From contig CM049309.1 of NCBI GenBank assembly GCA_026874595.1, positions 17,128,576-17,192,575 of the forward strand: a DNA stretch of 64,000 nucleotides, in the 5' to 3' direction. Shown piece by piece: positions 1 to 12,579 of the stretch. The position numbers and the translations under genes were made by a program. This DNA is from Sipunculus nudus (lineage: Eukaryota; Annelida; Sipuncula; Golfingiida; Sipunculidae). Position 1 is the first letter of the stretch, and each line of letters starts with the position of its first letter. The notes beneath the pieces were generated by a model. That model ran no database searches. It was not told the origin of the DNA and saw nothing but the letters and a program-made list of their open reading frames with translations.

Positions 1-2842
1 ACGTCACAGAATCATGAAAAATTTATGGAAGCACTGTATTCAATATCAGTTTATTTTGGACCGAACGTGACACCATCAGTAATGTTTCACGTGTCCATTT
101 TTCTGCGACATATTCATGATGTATTATTTTCCGTAGTCCGACTTCCTGTCTTGGCCTCGGTATCGGGTGGTCTGGCGCTAACTTAGGAATGCGTCTTGGC
201 TTCCTTCGGTTTGGTGTGGAATCTACAATTTGACATTCAAAGGCTTTGCTTCATTTTCTCTTTACAATATATGGGGGCCAATACCTGGAACTTTTTTTAT
301 CTTTCGTCATTTTGAGGGAATTGATGTAGGCCTTATTTTGTTGGAGTTAACGGGATCAGCTCGAACCCAGACTCCATTTTCGACATTACAATCGGCAGAT
401 CTTATTAGCACAATAAAGCTTTTTTCTTTACAAGCCATCTTACGAAAAATATTGTATAAAAAACGATTGGGTTATCTTTAAATGCAGTGAACGGCATATA
501 ACCCACTCTTATACAACAGGGTGACATCAGTCTTTACCTATCCGTAGAATACGAGACCATACCTGACCATATAAAAGGGGTCATGTCAGTTATCCTCTGT
601 AACCCCAGAAAGGGGTCAAACCCTTGAGACGTCCACCGCCGTATAAACTGCCTAGAGTGGACGACTTGGCTTTTGGTAAGATGGCATTTATTACGCTGTC
701 CTGGAAAGCGAGGCGCCCTGGGTCACGTGGTACAAAATCGAAGTATCGGTGATGGGTGTCCAGATGATCTTGTTACAGCTCCTATTTAGACCAAAGTGTT
801 TTCATACACGTTATAATATATAACGATAACGGTTCTATCTTAACGGTAATGATCAAAGCAGTTAGTATCAACTGGATCTCAACATGTTTGACATGAATTT
901 TTCATTTATTTAATGTTACAGTATACCAAAATTAACTTCAACCATGGAGGATATGTTTTCACCCATACCTTTGGCGGAGTTATGCGCACTTATTGGTGCC
1001 TTTCTCGATAAAATGGGATCAACATATATAAAAACGATATTTTGAAAGAATGGAAATTATTTCCGCACACATAGCCAGAACTGAGATTCCGTTAAAGGAG
1101 ACGGGAATTACTACGTACTGATCCATATAAAAAGCCTACAAAACATTCTACAATAATATAAGGCTTTGGGCGTGGTCCAAACAAAAGCGTTATTCCACAA
1201 TAAACTTTGCCGATATACGTCCCCCTTCATCCGAACTCTCTCGAACACTGTCCTCAGGGTACTTTCTTGTCGCATCCCCGTTCCCTTATCAAACCTATAC
1301 AGGTTTATTTCTCCGTTAATTTCTCATAAGGGTTACAATATTGCGAACAGTAGAAAGCATTGATGTCACAAGTCGCATGTCGAAATTATGTTTACTTCGC
1401 TTATGCTTAAAAAAGAAAGATCCTTAAAATCATATAAAGCCGTACCAGGTAGTTAACTCATAACTTTATATTATAAGATAACTGAATATATTTAATTATA
1501 TTTGGAGCTTTAATCAAAGTTTGCATGTAAAAATAGCCTGCATCCCCAATTCCCCCTGACCCGGCCCTGCGTTCAGCAAGTTACCCTTTATTGACACTCC
1601 CTCCTCCTTCACGTGTCGTCTGCTTGCTACCACTTTACGGCAAGCCCGATATGGCTGCCAACTCAAAAGCAAATGTCGTGAATTATTAAACATGGCAAAT
1701 GGGCCTTTGACAGGAATCATAGATCCAGGAGAACATAAGGGGCGGATGACGTGATCTTGTCAAGCTTTTTTCAATCCTTTTGCAAAATAATGTTTTCTCT
1801 TGTGTATTACTTTCCCCTTGCAGCCTGGATATTGCACAATGGAGCGGCGCGAAGAGACAGTAGTTCTAAGGTTGTTAGGAAACCTTTTAGGATAATGGTG
1901 GTGAAATGCACGCCTTGGTAATATCAGACCAGTAAATGGGCTCTTATATTTTATCTTTATTGGTACATTAGATGGGGATTAAGTTAAATGCATTCGGGTT
2001 AAGCCTTTGTACTGATGAATGCCTCTTTCACTTTATGGATGGGACTTCCTCTTTTTTGTGATGACCTGGTAAAATACTTGTAGTAACGCTGAGCAGTTAT
2101 GCTTCATGCGTTAATAACGATCACCGGCCCTGTGAAGCTTATATACACTTGAGGGCATATATATGGCTGTGGGCCTATCCCGGAAAGTTACTTCACTCTG
2201 CATACCCGTACGCAGCCGCATACGGCTCCAGAACCGGACAGGAAGAGTTCTGAAATCGACGCATACATATCAGTGTCCGTAAAAGTGGAAACACTCCTTA
2301 TATTTTATCATATTTTAGCGTCCGTGTCAATTCCCGTAACCGTGCCATGGCACCTGGAAACACAGCTTCTGACACGCGGTAACGGCAGCAGGAAGTCTTT
2401 TGTTTAATTTTCTCAAAGCAAGGTGTTCCCGCTTGGCATTTATATGGTGATATCATTATATTCTTTCTGCTTTTCCATTTCATTCAACTACTGATTGCGC
2501 TAGTAAAGGTGCATTTGCCGTAGATTGTGACCAGGGCTGTAGCAACCGTTCAAACTTCGATAAAACCTCGTGTGTTCATTGGTGTAAACCACTGCTCAAA
2601 GAATGGTCACCCTATGGATTCAGCTGGTGGTGGTTTCCGGCGCAAGTGCAGGCAGTGGTTGAATGAAATGGAAAAGTAAATGGAACGTTTTGAGACCACT
2701 ATGTAAGAAGTGTATGCATTTGAGACTACGGAAGAGGGCGACCAAATAACAAACTTGAAATTTTGCCTTGTGATAATAAAGCTGGTGACCATGCACGCTA
2801 TGTCTGTATAAGCCCACAGGTTAGAGGGACGCATTTCAATGC
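1..2842. other. Non-coding stretch, no gene seen
   Basis: No frame here has protein-like composition together with splice signals. The one regulatory-looking item is a TATAAAAG at 570-577 with TCAGTT at 586-591. Their 18-bp spacing is short for a TATA-initiator pair, so it is probably chance. Nothing else is recognised. Confidence 0.5.
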
Positions 2843-2978
2843 TATATATATATATATATAAATATATAAATATACATATATATATATATATAATTATATT
2901 ATATATAATTATAATTAAAAAGCTCTGGTGAAATGCCATAGAGCACTCTAGTAGTTGTTGCTTGCAGAAAACCTGCAG

Positions 2979-3047
<69 letters not shown>

Positions 3048-3052
3048 TATAT
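2843..3052. repeat. Two (TA)n arrays around a satellite-related fragment
   Basis: TA-rich tracts at 2843-2920 and 2985-3052 flank a short unique piece. Positions 2936-2957 are the reverse complement, with one mismatch in 22, of the segment ending in GTGCTCTATGG found in each unit of the 160-bp array at 22697-23250. The locus therefore looks like a solitary, inverted, degenerate unit of that family and not an independent microsatellite. The peptides Tyr-Ile repeated through the TA tracts are artefacts. Confidence 0.7.
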
Positions 3053-4396
3053 GGCGCTTATTTTGGTAGCAATGGGAAAGTTTATTTTCTTACGAGTGCT
3101 TGGCATCATGTGATAAATCGAAATCAAGTCCAACTCCTGCACTTTTATTTTGTTCCAGGAAAACAGAGGGGTTTTGTATGTCATTTTCAAGGAATATTGC
3201 AATTTAAGACAGCTTCTGAAACTGGCCATTAGATATCGCCACCTGTCAAGCCTTTTAACAGAAACGCATATACAACTTTTAGTCCCCTCCAACATGTCAC
3301 ATACGCTCTTTACACAGCGCTTTACACAGCGCTACTCCCTATATCGTGTTGTTTGTTATAACCTCGTATCCTGAATTGCTACACCAGAGGGGAGCACTGT
3401 AATTTTTGTCCAATCAGATGATACCTTGCAATGTGCTGGAAGACACAGCCAAGCGTGGTATACACGGAGCCAATGTTGTTCATTTCTTTTTGAGTGACAG
3501 CTCATCGCCCCGGTAACCGTCCGAACAGGCCGCAGGCTCCGAGAAAATGGCCCCAGACGTGGTTTGCTAAGGGCCACGGGCACATAGGATGCCCGGTTCG
3601 TGAGCTGTAATTCAAACCAAACGTTACAACAAAGGCTGCGTCCACACCTCGCTGGATGGTTTAAATTCTGCAGACAACAGATACATGGCTACGCTAACAC
3701 ATTCATAATGTCATAATCGAATCGGTCGATGATGCTAGAATGCAAAGGGAGCAATTAAAATTCGACCATAAACTGTCATCAAGCGGCGCTTGAAGCGCAG
3801 CTATGGGCGGAGCCAGGATGCCTTCGAGTGTTTGTTTATTGGCATCTGGTTGGCTGCTTGTCACATCATACGCACGTTTTTTTTCAGCGGACAACGAACC
3901 GCCATCTTGTGTCTAAATGTATCATAAACGGTGAAAGCAGGCAGCGTGAAAATCAGTTGCTTCTTTAGAAGCGCAAGATTTCCGCTGCCTCGGAAGCGTA
4001 CCTGTCACCCACCTGCTGTAAATATTGTAAGCACCCTAAAATATTTTGTTTGCCTGAAATTGTCTGCCGCCCTGCAATTTTTAGCCTGCTCACACAATAT
4101 GCCGACCTTGACCTGACCCGGAAATAGGTCACTTTAACCTACATACTGCAACATATTATTACTATATGAGTAAGTCTGTTTACGGAATCTGAGATGTTAA
4201 TGGCAAAATTATATTAGTTAACAAGGCTATCACATTAAAAAAATCATTTTCATTTATTTCCCAACTATTTCATTGACAATTTTCAATATCATAATTTGAT
4301 ATGGATAACAAATTTCGCCAATAAGAGTTAAGAATTTCGCCATTAGGAAAGATCTTGCTTGTTAATGCAATTGTGGAATACATAAATCTATATGAA
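3053..4396. other. Non-coding stretch, no gene seen
   Basis: Mixed-composition sequence with only short chance frames. No convincing exon, RNA gene or repeat boundary was recognised. Confidence 0.45.
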
Positions 4397-4625
4397 GTGC
4401 GTGGCGGCTTATTGGTTAAAACGCCAGACTTGTGACCGCAAAATTGCGGGTTCGTCCTTCGCCCTAAGGCTGCTGGTAATTTGGGGTCTTTATCTAAATG
4501 CGCTTTGCCCATACAGGAATGAATGGGTTATTTGGAGACTGGTCTTTTGCAGAAGGCAAATGTAGATAGAATCGCCTTTTCAGCGTGGCAGTGTGTGTGC
4601 TCCCTATATGCGGGGCTGGGAAACG
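4397..4625 (+). mobile_element. Degenerate tRNA-derived SINE
   Basis: The head resembles a tRNA: a degenerate A-box region near 4402-4416, the segment AGACTTGTGACCGCAA, and a B-box-like GGTTCGTCC at 4449-4457 that is two bases short of consensus. The same 16-bp segment occurs in the SINE at 8826-9040. Both are followed about 60-80 bp later by a GAATGGG...ACTGGTC block. The shared head and body argue for one family. Boundaries are approximate and no poly(A) tail or target duplication is clear. Confidence 0.55.
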
Positions 4626-4947
4626 CCACAATGAGTAACATACCCAAAAATAAGCATCGTTGATTATCTCAAACAATAATTTCATTACCCTTTTTAAATA
4701 AAAAATCTACCATTTTTTTGTTTGGCATTGGCGTTAAATTTAACGTTTGTGGTTCGATTTATTAAATAGGATTGGTCACTACAATTCCGAATATTGAGAA
4801 GAATTTCAAACGCCACCATTTTATAGTATATAAATTTTAATAAGCTGAATCCGATAACGTTTGACATGTGACTGATTCTTCAAAAAAAATTAGGCGGTGC
4901 TAACTTCTATAGCTATATAGATTTTTTTTAGATGCATGGATCAACGT
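4626..4947. other. AT-rich non-coding stretch
   Basis: No gene or repeat recognised. T- and A-runs only. Confidence 0.4.
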
Positions 4948-5003
4948 ACGGACGTCGGCGGACGGCGAACAGACGACGCTGCGCCATCCCATAAGCTCAC
5001 AGG
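4948..5003 (+). mobile_element. Truncated Helitron-like 3' end
   Basis: GGACG-type repeats followed by GCGCCATCCCATAAGCTCAC resemble the subterminal region of the two longer elements ending at 22196 and 25789. The terminal hairpin and CTAA end are missing, so this is a broken copy. Assignment rests on similarity of style within the window and on general familiarity with molluscan repeats. Confidence 0.4.
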
Positions 5004-5740
5004 TTCAATAATCAGGAAAACGCACATGCAGGGTGACCACAGGTGCAAACTAAAGTGTTAATTAGATTAATTAATTACACTCCCTTTTACGACATTATCT
5101 TTGGATTTAGTAATCAGTAATCAAGTCACGTTGATTGTCCATTTAAGTATAAATCGTTTTGGAGAATACTAGATTTCTAAGGTCAATTAATGCTAATAAA
5201 ACAGAGTTTGATTTTTCAAGCTTATAGACCACTGCGTCGAGTCATCAGTTTAGCTGACGTATGAGGGTTCACTCTGCGCTTGAAATATACATTGATGGAG
5301 GCTTCCGCCGTAATCTGTCAACATGAAGCAATGTTCAGAGAGAACGTCCGCATCCCTCCATCACCGGGCCTAATCTGTAGCTTATCAGTATGTATGTCGT
5401 GTACGGCACTTCCTTTGATTGAAGCTGTGGCCGACAGTCGCGGATGATACATCGAGTAATCATAAACAAAAAGAGTGCGTTATAAATCAGTGTTTCCTTG
5501 TTACGGTTTTAATTCATTGTTTCATGTTGCTGATGTTGCCTCATTTTACTGCCTTGGGCGATAGCTATTCCTGAATTAATTCGCAAAATCGTCCGGTTAA
5601 ATGTGAAGAAAATTGCAGCCAATTAAATACCTTTTGCAATTTAAGGTAATGAAATAATGTGGCCAGGTGTATATCACAGCAATAATTACATTTAAAAAAT
5701 TATAAATTACTTCTGGGTGACATAAGAACTTGAAAGTCTT

Positions 5741-5788
5741 TGACGTCCCACATCTGACGTCATGATTCATGACGTCAAGTCATGACGC
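5741..5788. promoter_or_regulatory. CRE cluster with a perfect palindrome
   Basis: Two full cAMP-response elements TGACGTCA lie at 5755-5762 and 5770-5777. They sit in a perfect inverted repeat with 11-bp arms (5755-5765 and 5767-5777) around a single central T. A third near-match TGACGTCC is at 5741-5748 and a TGACG half-site follows at 5783. TGACGTCA is the established binding site of CREB/ATF bZIP dimers. No adjacent gene is identified, so function is unproven; a lone copy of the motif is also at 14256-14263. Confidence 0.5.
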
Positions 5789-5845
5789 TTATGCGAACGT
5801 ATCTCCTCAATTCTATTTACTTTAGGAGCTATACAATGGTGGTTA

Positions 5846-5930
5846 AGCCTAGTGGTTAAGGTGTTTGACTTCGAAGCTGATGGAACACTCAATGGCATAA
5901 TAGTGAAATCTCGTTAGAACCTCTAAGATT
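5846..5930 (+). mobile_element. Possible tRNA-like SINE head remnant
   Basis: The segment AGCCTAGTGGTTAAGG at about 5853 resembles a tRNA A box and D arm, followed by an anticodon-arm-like stretch. No B box follows, so this could be a decayed SINE head or chance. Confidence 0.3.
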
Positions 5931-7263
5931 CGCGTTAATGTCTTAACGATTTTTTAATGACTTCTGCATTTTTCCTAACCCCGTGCATATAAAACCTGAT
6001 ACTTCATAATGACATTTTACTCTTATCATATGGACACCTTCAACCTTATGCAGTAACAAGTGACACCAAAAGGTCATGGACCAATCCTTTAAAAATATGG
6101 TTTTTTTTTATCCTTATATTTATCTTAAATGAAATCTGCCACTTTGTCAGGTACAATGGACATAGCCATACTGACATCCGTCAGCCAATCAAAGACCGTG
6201 TATCGAAAACTCAGCTTTCTCACCATTACCAACACCCCATTGGTCCAGTTCGTTACATGTCATTTCACATGAATGTCCCAGTCATATACACCTTCAAGGA
6301 CTTACCGGAACTTGAAAGCTCTGTTAATATAAAAAAATGAGAATTCAGGATGAACTGAAATTTATTTATCTCATATATTTAAGAAGAAATGTAATGAAAC
6401 GAAAAAAGAAACTGTCGGTAACCAATTGACTGAATTTTGTATCCGGTTATTCAAACAGTTGGTAACAATTTAGCGGTAACATACTCTACTGGTCCTGATG
6501 TTAAACTTATGTTTTTATCGAAAAGAGTGGCGAGGAAAAGAAACGAAAAGAAATCGTTTCCCATGTAAGCACCAATTACCGTTATACTTTCATGTTTCTA
6601 CGCATGATAAAATGTTTGTAGGGAAGTTTGTTTTTAATTTACAAGCTTTCGTGTTTGTAATGGTGCCGCTAATCGAAAGTGAAGGGGAAAAGTCACACTG
6701 GAGAAAGAAATCTAGTTTGCTGTTGTGATCAAAGCATCGGAGGTGTCATGTTTAATGTGTGGTAACCGCATGGTGCTGCCGCTGACTGCCAAGAAGACAC
6801 GGCTGCTTAACATGCATCAAGAGCAGAACGTGCTTAATGTGAAGGGCCGTGTCAACACTGGTCTGTCTGTATGAGCATCGGCATAATGCTTGTTTACACG
6901 ATGCCCATTTCGTTTGGCACAGAATCATAATCATGGTGACTTTCATAAACGGATTTTTTATACAGGTGTTTATTTGGTAATGATATATAATTAAGATAGA
7001 TCTTAATAAACTGTATGTTTTTTTTCGTTGAGGTAATATACAAAAATCAAGAAGATATCTCCTTTCGCACTTTTAAACACATATAATATTAGAAAATGCC
7101 ATTTTATTACGAATGTTTAATAATAATGTGTTATTTGCCAGATATTTTAAGTTTTTTTCTTCATTTGCAGGTTTTAGAAATATTTGAAAAAAAAAACACA
7201 GAAAAAAATTGGAGTATATATTATAAAGTAACTCTGACATACAATCAAGGGAGCGAGCTCAGT

Positions 7264-7266
<3 letters not shown>
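5931..7266. other. Non-coding stretch, no gene seen
   Basis: AT-rich sequence with chance frames only (longest about 76 codons at 6498-6728). Nothing recognised. Confidence 0.45.

Positions 7267-7317
<51 letters not shown>
7267..7317. repeat. (GA)n microsatellite
   Basis: About 25 uninterrupted GA units. The reading frame running into it encodes Arg-Glu repeats and is not a gene. Confidence 0.97.
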
Positions 7318-7320
<3 letters not shown>

Positions 7321-7896
7321 TAAACTTTGTGTGTCAATATGTAAAATTTTTCACAGATACAAACACAGCACAGTCATGCATACTTTTCCAATGTCGTGTA
7401 ATTCTAAACAAGGTCTAGCGCCCATTCAAAGCCCGTTAACATTTTCACAGACTAGTTCCAATGATCTTATGATGTTTATCACACGTGTTCTAGGAACACC
7501 ATTGTCTGAAGTCACGTAGGTTGGCAGTAAACGAAACTGATTCACTGTCTACTAACCAGGCCAGGCTGACTGTGTCAGTGAGTTCATGTGACACATTAAC
7601 TTGAAGTGTTTTGCTATAAATGTCTCTGGGAATGTGAGGCAATTGTCCCAGGAAAAAAGGTATTTATGATATTTGACCGCTGGAGCAATTATGCTTCGTA
7701 ACCAATATAGACAACAGAAAACAATGGTTTTCTTTCTGGTGATGATATGTTAGAGTTTTAAGAGATGGCAGTTTCATAACACTATTTGCCTGTTTCGAAC
7801 TTTAGCACTTATAACATATCCAGGTGGATACAGGCGTACTTCATTGGGTATTCAAAAAAGGTTCCCTTATATCTGTTACAATTAGCCAAACTAGAC

Positions 7897-7900
<4 letters not shown>

Positions 7901-7961
<61 letters not shown>

Positions 7962-7974
7962 TTATTTATTTATA
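7901..7974. repeat. (TA)n then (TTTA)n microsatellite
   Basis: About 28 TA units followed by several TTTA units. Confidence 0.97.
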
Positions 7975-8319
7975 TGTGTGTTACGTAACATTTGTCAACG
8001 TGGGGACCCGAATTTACATTTCCAGGGATACTGACCCAATATTGGGCAACCCCATACACTTCCAACTAACACATACATGTGCGTAGTTCCTGGAAATGTT
8101 CAGAAAATACCGCCTGCTCAGAGAAGGGAGGGTTAGCGTGGATTTGTTGCATATTCCCCGGTGACCTCGCCTATCTAGAACTGCCCATGTAACGCCCTCT
8201 ACCCAATACCCACAGACCCAGCTGAACTCTAGGGTTACCTATAGCTGAAGGGTCCTAAATATATATAATGCCACGTGGAATATACAATATTTTTTAACCT
8301 CTTGGAAGATATCAGGGAC

Positions 8320-8545
8320 AGCCCCATTTGCTCCGGATCCTGATGTCCCCCAGCTACACCTATACATCCCCCGGTGCCTATATTCCCCATGATCCATGTT
8401 TCCCAGTACCTATGTTCCTCAGTAACTTTACTCCCAGGAATCAATACCTATTTTCAAAAGGGATAACCCTGTGTTCCCCGGTATCTATGTTTCCCATTAC
8501 CTACATGTTCCCCAATGTTAATGTTTCCCCATACTTATGTTTCCC
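8320..8545 (+). repeat. Degenerate minisatellite, left arm
   Basis: Irregular repetition of a ~16-bp motif close to TTCCCCGGTACCTATG on the plus strand. The same motif recurs in the opposite orientation at 8755-8825 and 9150-9470, so the two blocks form a long imperfect inverted repeat around the SINE at 8826-9040. Confidence 0.6.
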
Positions 8546-8825
8546 AAGGCAAGCCGAAATAAGTATACGCTCATCGAGCAGCTACAGGTTGCTGCGGTCA
8601 AGACCTCAGCCCTATGCGCTCCTGAAGCATGTTTCCTGAGCCAACAGTCGCAGTGCCACGCCAAGCCAAGCAGGGAGCCGTAGAGGGCGCCACCGTCCAT
8701 CTCGAGCCGTTGTTCTTTTTAGAAAGCTACAGCATCCAGAGTTTATTTTTATATAATCAGGGGAACTGAAATACTTTGGAATATAGGAACTGGGAGGGAT
8801 ATAGATATAGGCACTGGTGGACATA

Positions 8826-9040
8826 TGGAGCTTGGTGGCGTAATGGATAGGGCGCAAGACTTGTGACCGCAAGGTTATGGGTTCCGTCTCGTTCTGACTG
8901 CTGTCTGCGCTAAGACACCTGGCCAAAGTCTTTACCACAAGGGTGAACTCTCGACACAAGGATTGAATGGGAACTGGTCAAGGGCGACTGACAAATGTCG
9001 AACGAATAACCTTCTAGCGCCTTATACTGGGTTGTATGCT
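8826..9040 (+). mobile_element. tRNA-derived SINE
   Basis: TGGCGTAATGG at 8836-8846 matches the pol III A-box consensus TRGYNNANNGG exactly. It is followed by AGACTTGTGACCGCAA, shared with the SINE at 4397-4625, and by a weak B box at 8879-8889 (GGTTCCGTCTC). The body contains GAATGGGAACTGGTC, again shared. It lies between the two oppositely oriented halves of a degenerate minisatellite. Confidence 0.6.
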
Positions 9041-9149
9041 TTCAAGGGAACCGAGAAAAGCTACAAGAAAGGACAGGCCATATAGACCAGGAAGACAAAG
9101 TGTAAAGTCGGGGGAGACTGACATTTTCGGTGATATCAGACTATCAAGC

Positions 9150-9470
9150 TTTACTAAACATAGGTACCGGGGAATACAGAACTTGGGGACATAGATATAG
9201 GAACGGGGGAACATAAAACTGAACATATGGGTACCGGAGAATATGAGGACTGGGAGATATAGATATAGGCACTGGGAACATAGGACTGAACAAAGGTGCC
9301 GGAGAATACCGGAACTTGGGGTAAACAGATAAAGGCACTCGGAAACATAGTACAGGGGAACTTAAGTATACCGCTGAACATGGGGGAAATAGATATTGGC
9401 ACTGCATGGGGGAGGTGGAAAGATATAGGTACTGGGAAGTATAGGAACTGGGGACCATAGATCATTAAGC
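9150..9470 (-). repeat. Degenerate minisatellite, right arm, ~66-bp higher-order unit
   Basis: The ~16-bp motif (ACATAGGTACCGGGGA and variants) repeats with a higher-order period of about 66 bp: GGTACCGG starts at 9163 and 9230 and GGTGCCGG at 9295. It is inverted relative to 8320-8545. A short outlying block is at 8755-8825. Two overlapping minus-strand frames stay open through it and encode Ser-Pro-Val-Pro-Ile-like repeats, as expected when a repeat unit lacks stop codons. Confidence 0.65.
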
Positions 9471-10120
9471 TAACATTTATATCATATGTCCCTTGTTTTT
9501 TTAACTTGAAGGTATCCCGATGTTACGTATAACCAAAACGTTGTGTTATATTTATAGATACTGCAAATATAACAGAGTCTATACAGCTGGTGACAGGTGG
9601 TTTCATTACCAGATTGGTGTGTTATAATCCCGTAATATTATCTCCTACACAATTTCGGTGTGTTTATCTTTCGTATGCACAACAAAGAATGTGCGCAAGG
9701 TACCCCAAGTTATTATTCCTCGAACCCACAGCTGAAAGCGATACATCATTTGCTTAACCACGCTGCGTAGTACTATAAATAGCACAATTATTTATTAGTT
9801 GCGATTTGCAATTCAACGATGCATGGTTCCCGGCCATGAGTTGGTTCTTACTGGTGTGTGACGCCCTCAACGAAACCACGCTGCAGACCGGGGGCAAAGG
9901 TTGTCATGAGAATGTATAATATCGTTTTCGCTGAGTGATAGAGTAAAGTGCCCCGCTGTGGCTGACCTATGAAACCCATATGTAATTATGGAAATTGTAT
10001 AGAATGGTCATTTATTTTTGTGACACCCATGACAACGTAATTAATGGGAAAATGAGGGCATTTAGCCATACAGGTAGTTTGTATCTAAGTGTGTGAATAA
10101 GTTATTTACTGGTTTGCAGA
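9471..10120. other. Non-coding stretch, no gene seen
   Basis: No gene or repeat recognised. Confidence 0.4.
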
Positions 10121-10309
10121 AGATTCAGTTGATTTGACATTTGTCGTTCATGACCAGAAATTCAATTAATGTTTATCATTTCTTAGGTTTCAAATATTAG
10201 TGTGTGAGTATATATATATATAAGATTCAGTTGATTTAACATTTGTCGTTCATGACCATAAATTCAATTAATGTATATCATTTCTTAGGTTTCAAATATT
10301 AGTGTGTGA

Positions 10310-10376
<67 letters not shown>

Positions 10377-10381
10377 ACATA
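10121..10381. repeat. 102-bp tandem duplication ending in (TA)n
   Basis: A segment beginning AGATTCAGTTGATTT occurs at 10121 and again at 10223, nearly identical over its length. Each copy ends in GTGTGTGAG plus a TA tract. The first tract is only about 7 units, whereas the second has expanded to about 30 (10311-10372). Confidence 0.9.
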
Positions 10382-10399
10382 TATACGTATGTATAATTA

Positions 10400-12579
10400 T
10401 ATTTGTTTATATTTTATTTATGTTTATATGAAGGTTCATATAATTATACATATTACACATTTATTTATATTTATATGAGAGAGAGAGAATGAGGGAGGGT
10501 GGAACAAAACGTGTGCGTGTTCGATATCAAATCAATGGATCAACAAACTGTATTATTGTGAATAAAAGTCTTTAACACCCCCTCCCCCCCCCCCCCCCCA
10601 AACTTTGCCACGGCTTAGCAGAGTGATAGGCTTACTTTGACGGTCCAGTCGCTCTCCCCCTACTACCGTAAAATGATTTATTGAACAGTGAAAGTTCATG
10701 GTCTGGCCCCTTAGTGCGTTACTCCATCTGTCATGGCTACACTAGACCCGGTAGAGCGTTCGTTGTCGTCGTTACTTTCCGAGTTCACCGAGGTCGCAGC
10801 AGATGTGCTTTATCCTCAAGATCACAGGTTTATATCCCCACGGGAGGTAGAGGTCACGCGAGCTCTCAGCAACACTGCCGTGACAAGCTTCATGGTTGTA
10901 AGGTTAATCAGGTACCGCGGCACGGGAAGTAATATTAGATTGCCTGGGGGTTTTATTGGTTGAGAAGTTAATTTTTTTCTGAAAAATAATGCAAGTGCCT
11001 GGAGTCAGCACTTCTCTTCGTTTCTGTATTATACACCTGCCTTTGAAAGCCAAATCCTAAACTATGTCATGCTGATGATAATACTTATAGATACATAATT
11101 ATTGCTAATAAAATGACGACATTATTTCCGCCTATGTACATAACGATGATGGTGATGATGATGATCCTTACGATATTTCTTTTCAGAAAGATTGCTGTTG
11201 GCATATGTCATAATTTAATTTTGCATGGACCATTAGAAAAGAAATTACATTGGTAAATTGACTAGCGCTATACCCATAATTTAGACTTGCGACCTGTGAC
11301 ATATGTGTTTTAATATCTACGCAAAATGACAGCCTCTAACAGCGGTTTCGGTAAACCGGGCGAAGTAAACCTGACAGGGTCCTGTAAGGTCGTTAGATGC
11401 GACACGAAATTACCAAGACCACATCGTCCAGGTGAGAGTCCAGGGGCTGCGTGTCTGCGGAGTTCAAAGCGGAATAACACTGTTTTTTACCACGCTCATG
11501 CAGCGGTTATACACTGAAGTCGTACCAGCTCCCCTTCCGTGTAACCGCTCCTTTGTATTGCAAGATTTTCTGGGTCTGATCACCAGGGTGCGCACAGAGC
11601 AAAGAACTGTAATCAGACCAATGAGAGCATGGTATCGCATTGCGCATCCAGCTCCAAATTTAAACATGCGACACCCGCTCCCGTTGGTCTGATAACACCG
11701 TTTCCGGTACAGGGGCAAGAATCAGACCAACGAAGGCCGGTGTCCTGCCCTGGCATACCTTCACTGACGAATGTTTGCATACGAATAACTCGGAGCTATA
11801 TTGAAGAGAAATTCTAATCATATACACTGGGACACCTTTTGAATTTCATCATATTCAATTCATGGATGACGTTTTTATCTTATGATTACCTTAATGGCAT
11901 CTTTTTTTCAAGTTACTGTCCATACAGGACAAAACTGTCATAGATGAGAATTTTAATTATTAAGACAAAAGTGTAAAAGAATGTGTGTCAGCCTGTTAGT
12001 TTATTCACATAAAGTTGTTGTGCGCTACTTACAAAGCATAATCGCTGGCACACAGCCAAGTCATTGGCTCTCAAATTAACCTATTTACATGGTAGTTTAT
12101 ACTAAAGAAATGTGATTCTCAAAATTAATTATAATATAATAAGAATATTTTAAGTGATACCCCGTAGAGGTATCTCGAAATTAAGGGTATACGGATGGTC
12201 TCATTACTGACACCATTTAAAAGATAAATAATTTATACAGTGACGCCTTTTAAGAATTAATTATAGCCACCAATATTTATAAACTAGTTGAACACAGTTA
12301 CTGACACAAACAAAACAGTTTATCTGTTGGAATCTTCACATTATAGTAATCAAAACTGCACATGCCACTATTAATATATAACACGTATACTGATATACGC
12401 AAAATATATGGCACAAAAAAAAAACATAACCGTTAGCAGGTCAGAGTCCACGGACTTCCGGTGGGTTGAGCGATGTAGAGAGATCTCCGAATTCGAAAGG
12501 CCAGGTTTATGTAATCATCTTGCCAATCTTTTGTCATGCTTTGAACCGCAATTAATGGGACTAAGATATTTTTCGCATG
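10400..12579. other. Non-coding stretch with a CpG-richer block
   Basis: A C-run lies at about 10586-10600. The block 11320-11780 is richer in CpG and repeats the decamer ATCAGACCAA or its reverse complement (near 11613, 11684 and 11732), including a good CCAAT context at 11613-11625. It could be promoter-like, but no downstream exon was found. The frame starting at 10733 reads like protein but has no clear splice sites. Confidence 0.35.

Noticed and set aside
9144..9465. Two overlapping minus frames of about 104 codons with Ser-Pro-Val-Pro-Ile repeats
   Set aside because: They are translations of a degenerate minisatellite without stop codons; two frames open at once argues against coding.
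10733..10963. Frame starting MATLDPVERSLSS
   Set aside because: Protein-like at first sight, but the only donor candidates are weak, and the DNA has tRNA/SINE-like stretches (GTAGAGCGTTCG, CCGAGGTCGCAG).
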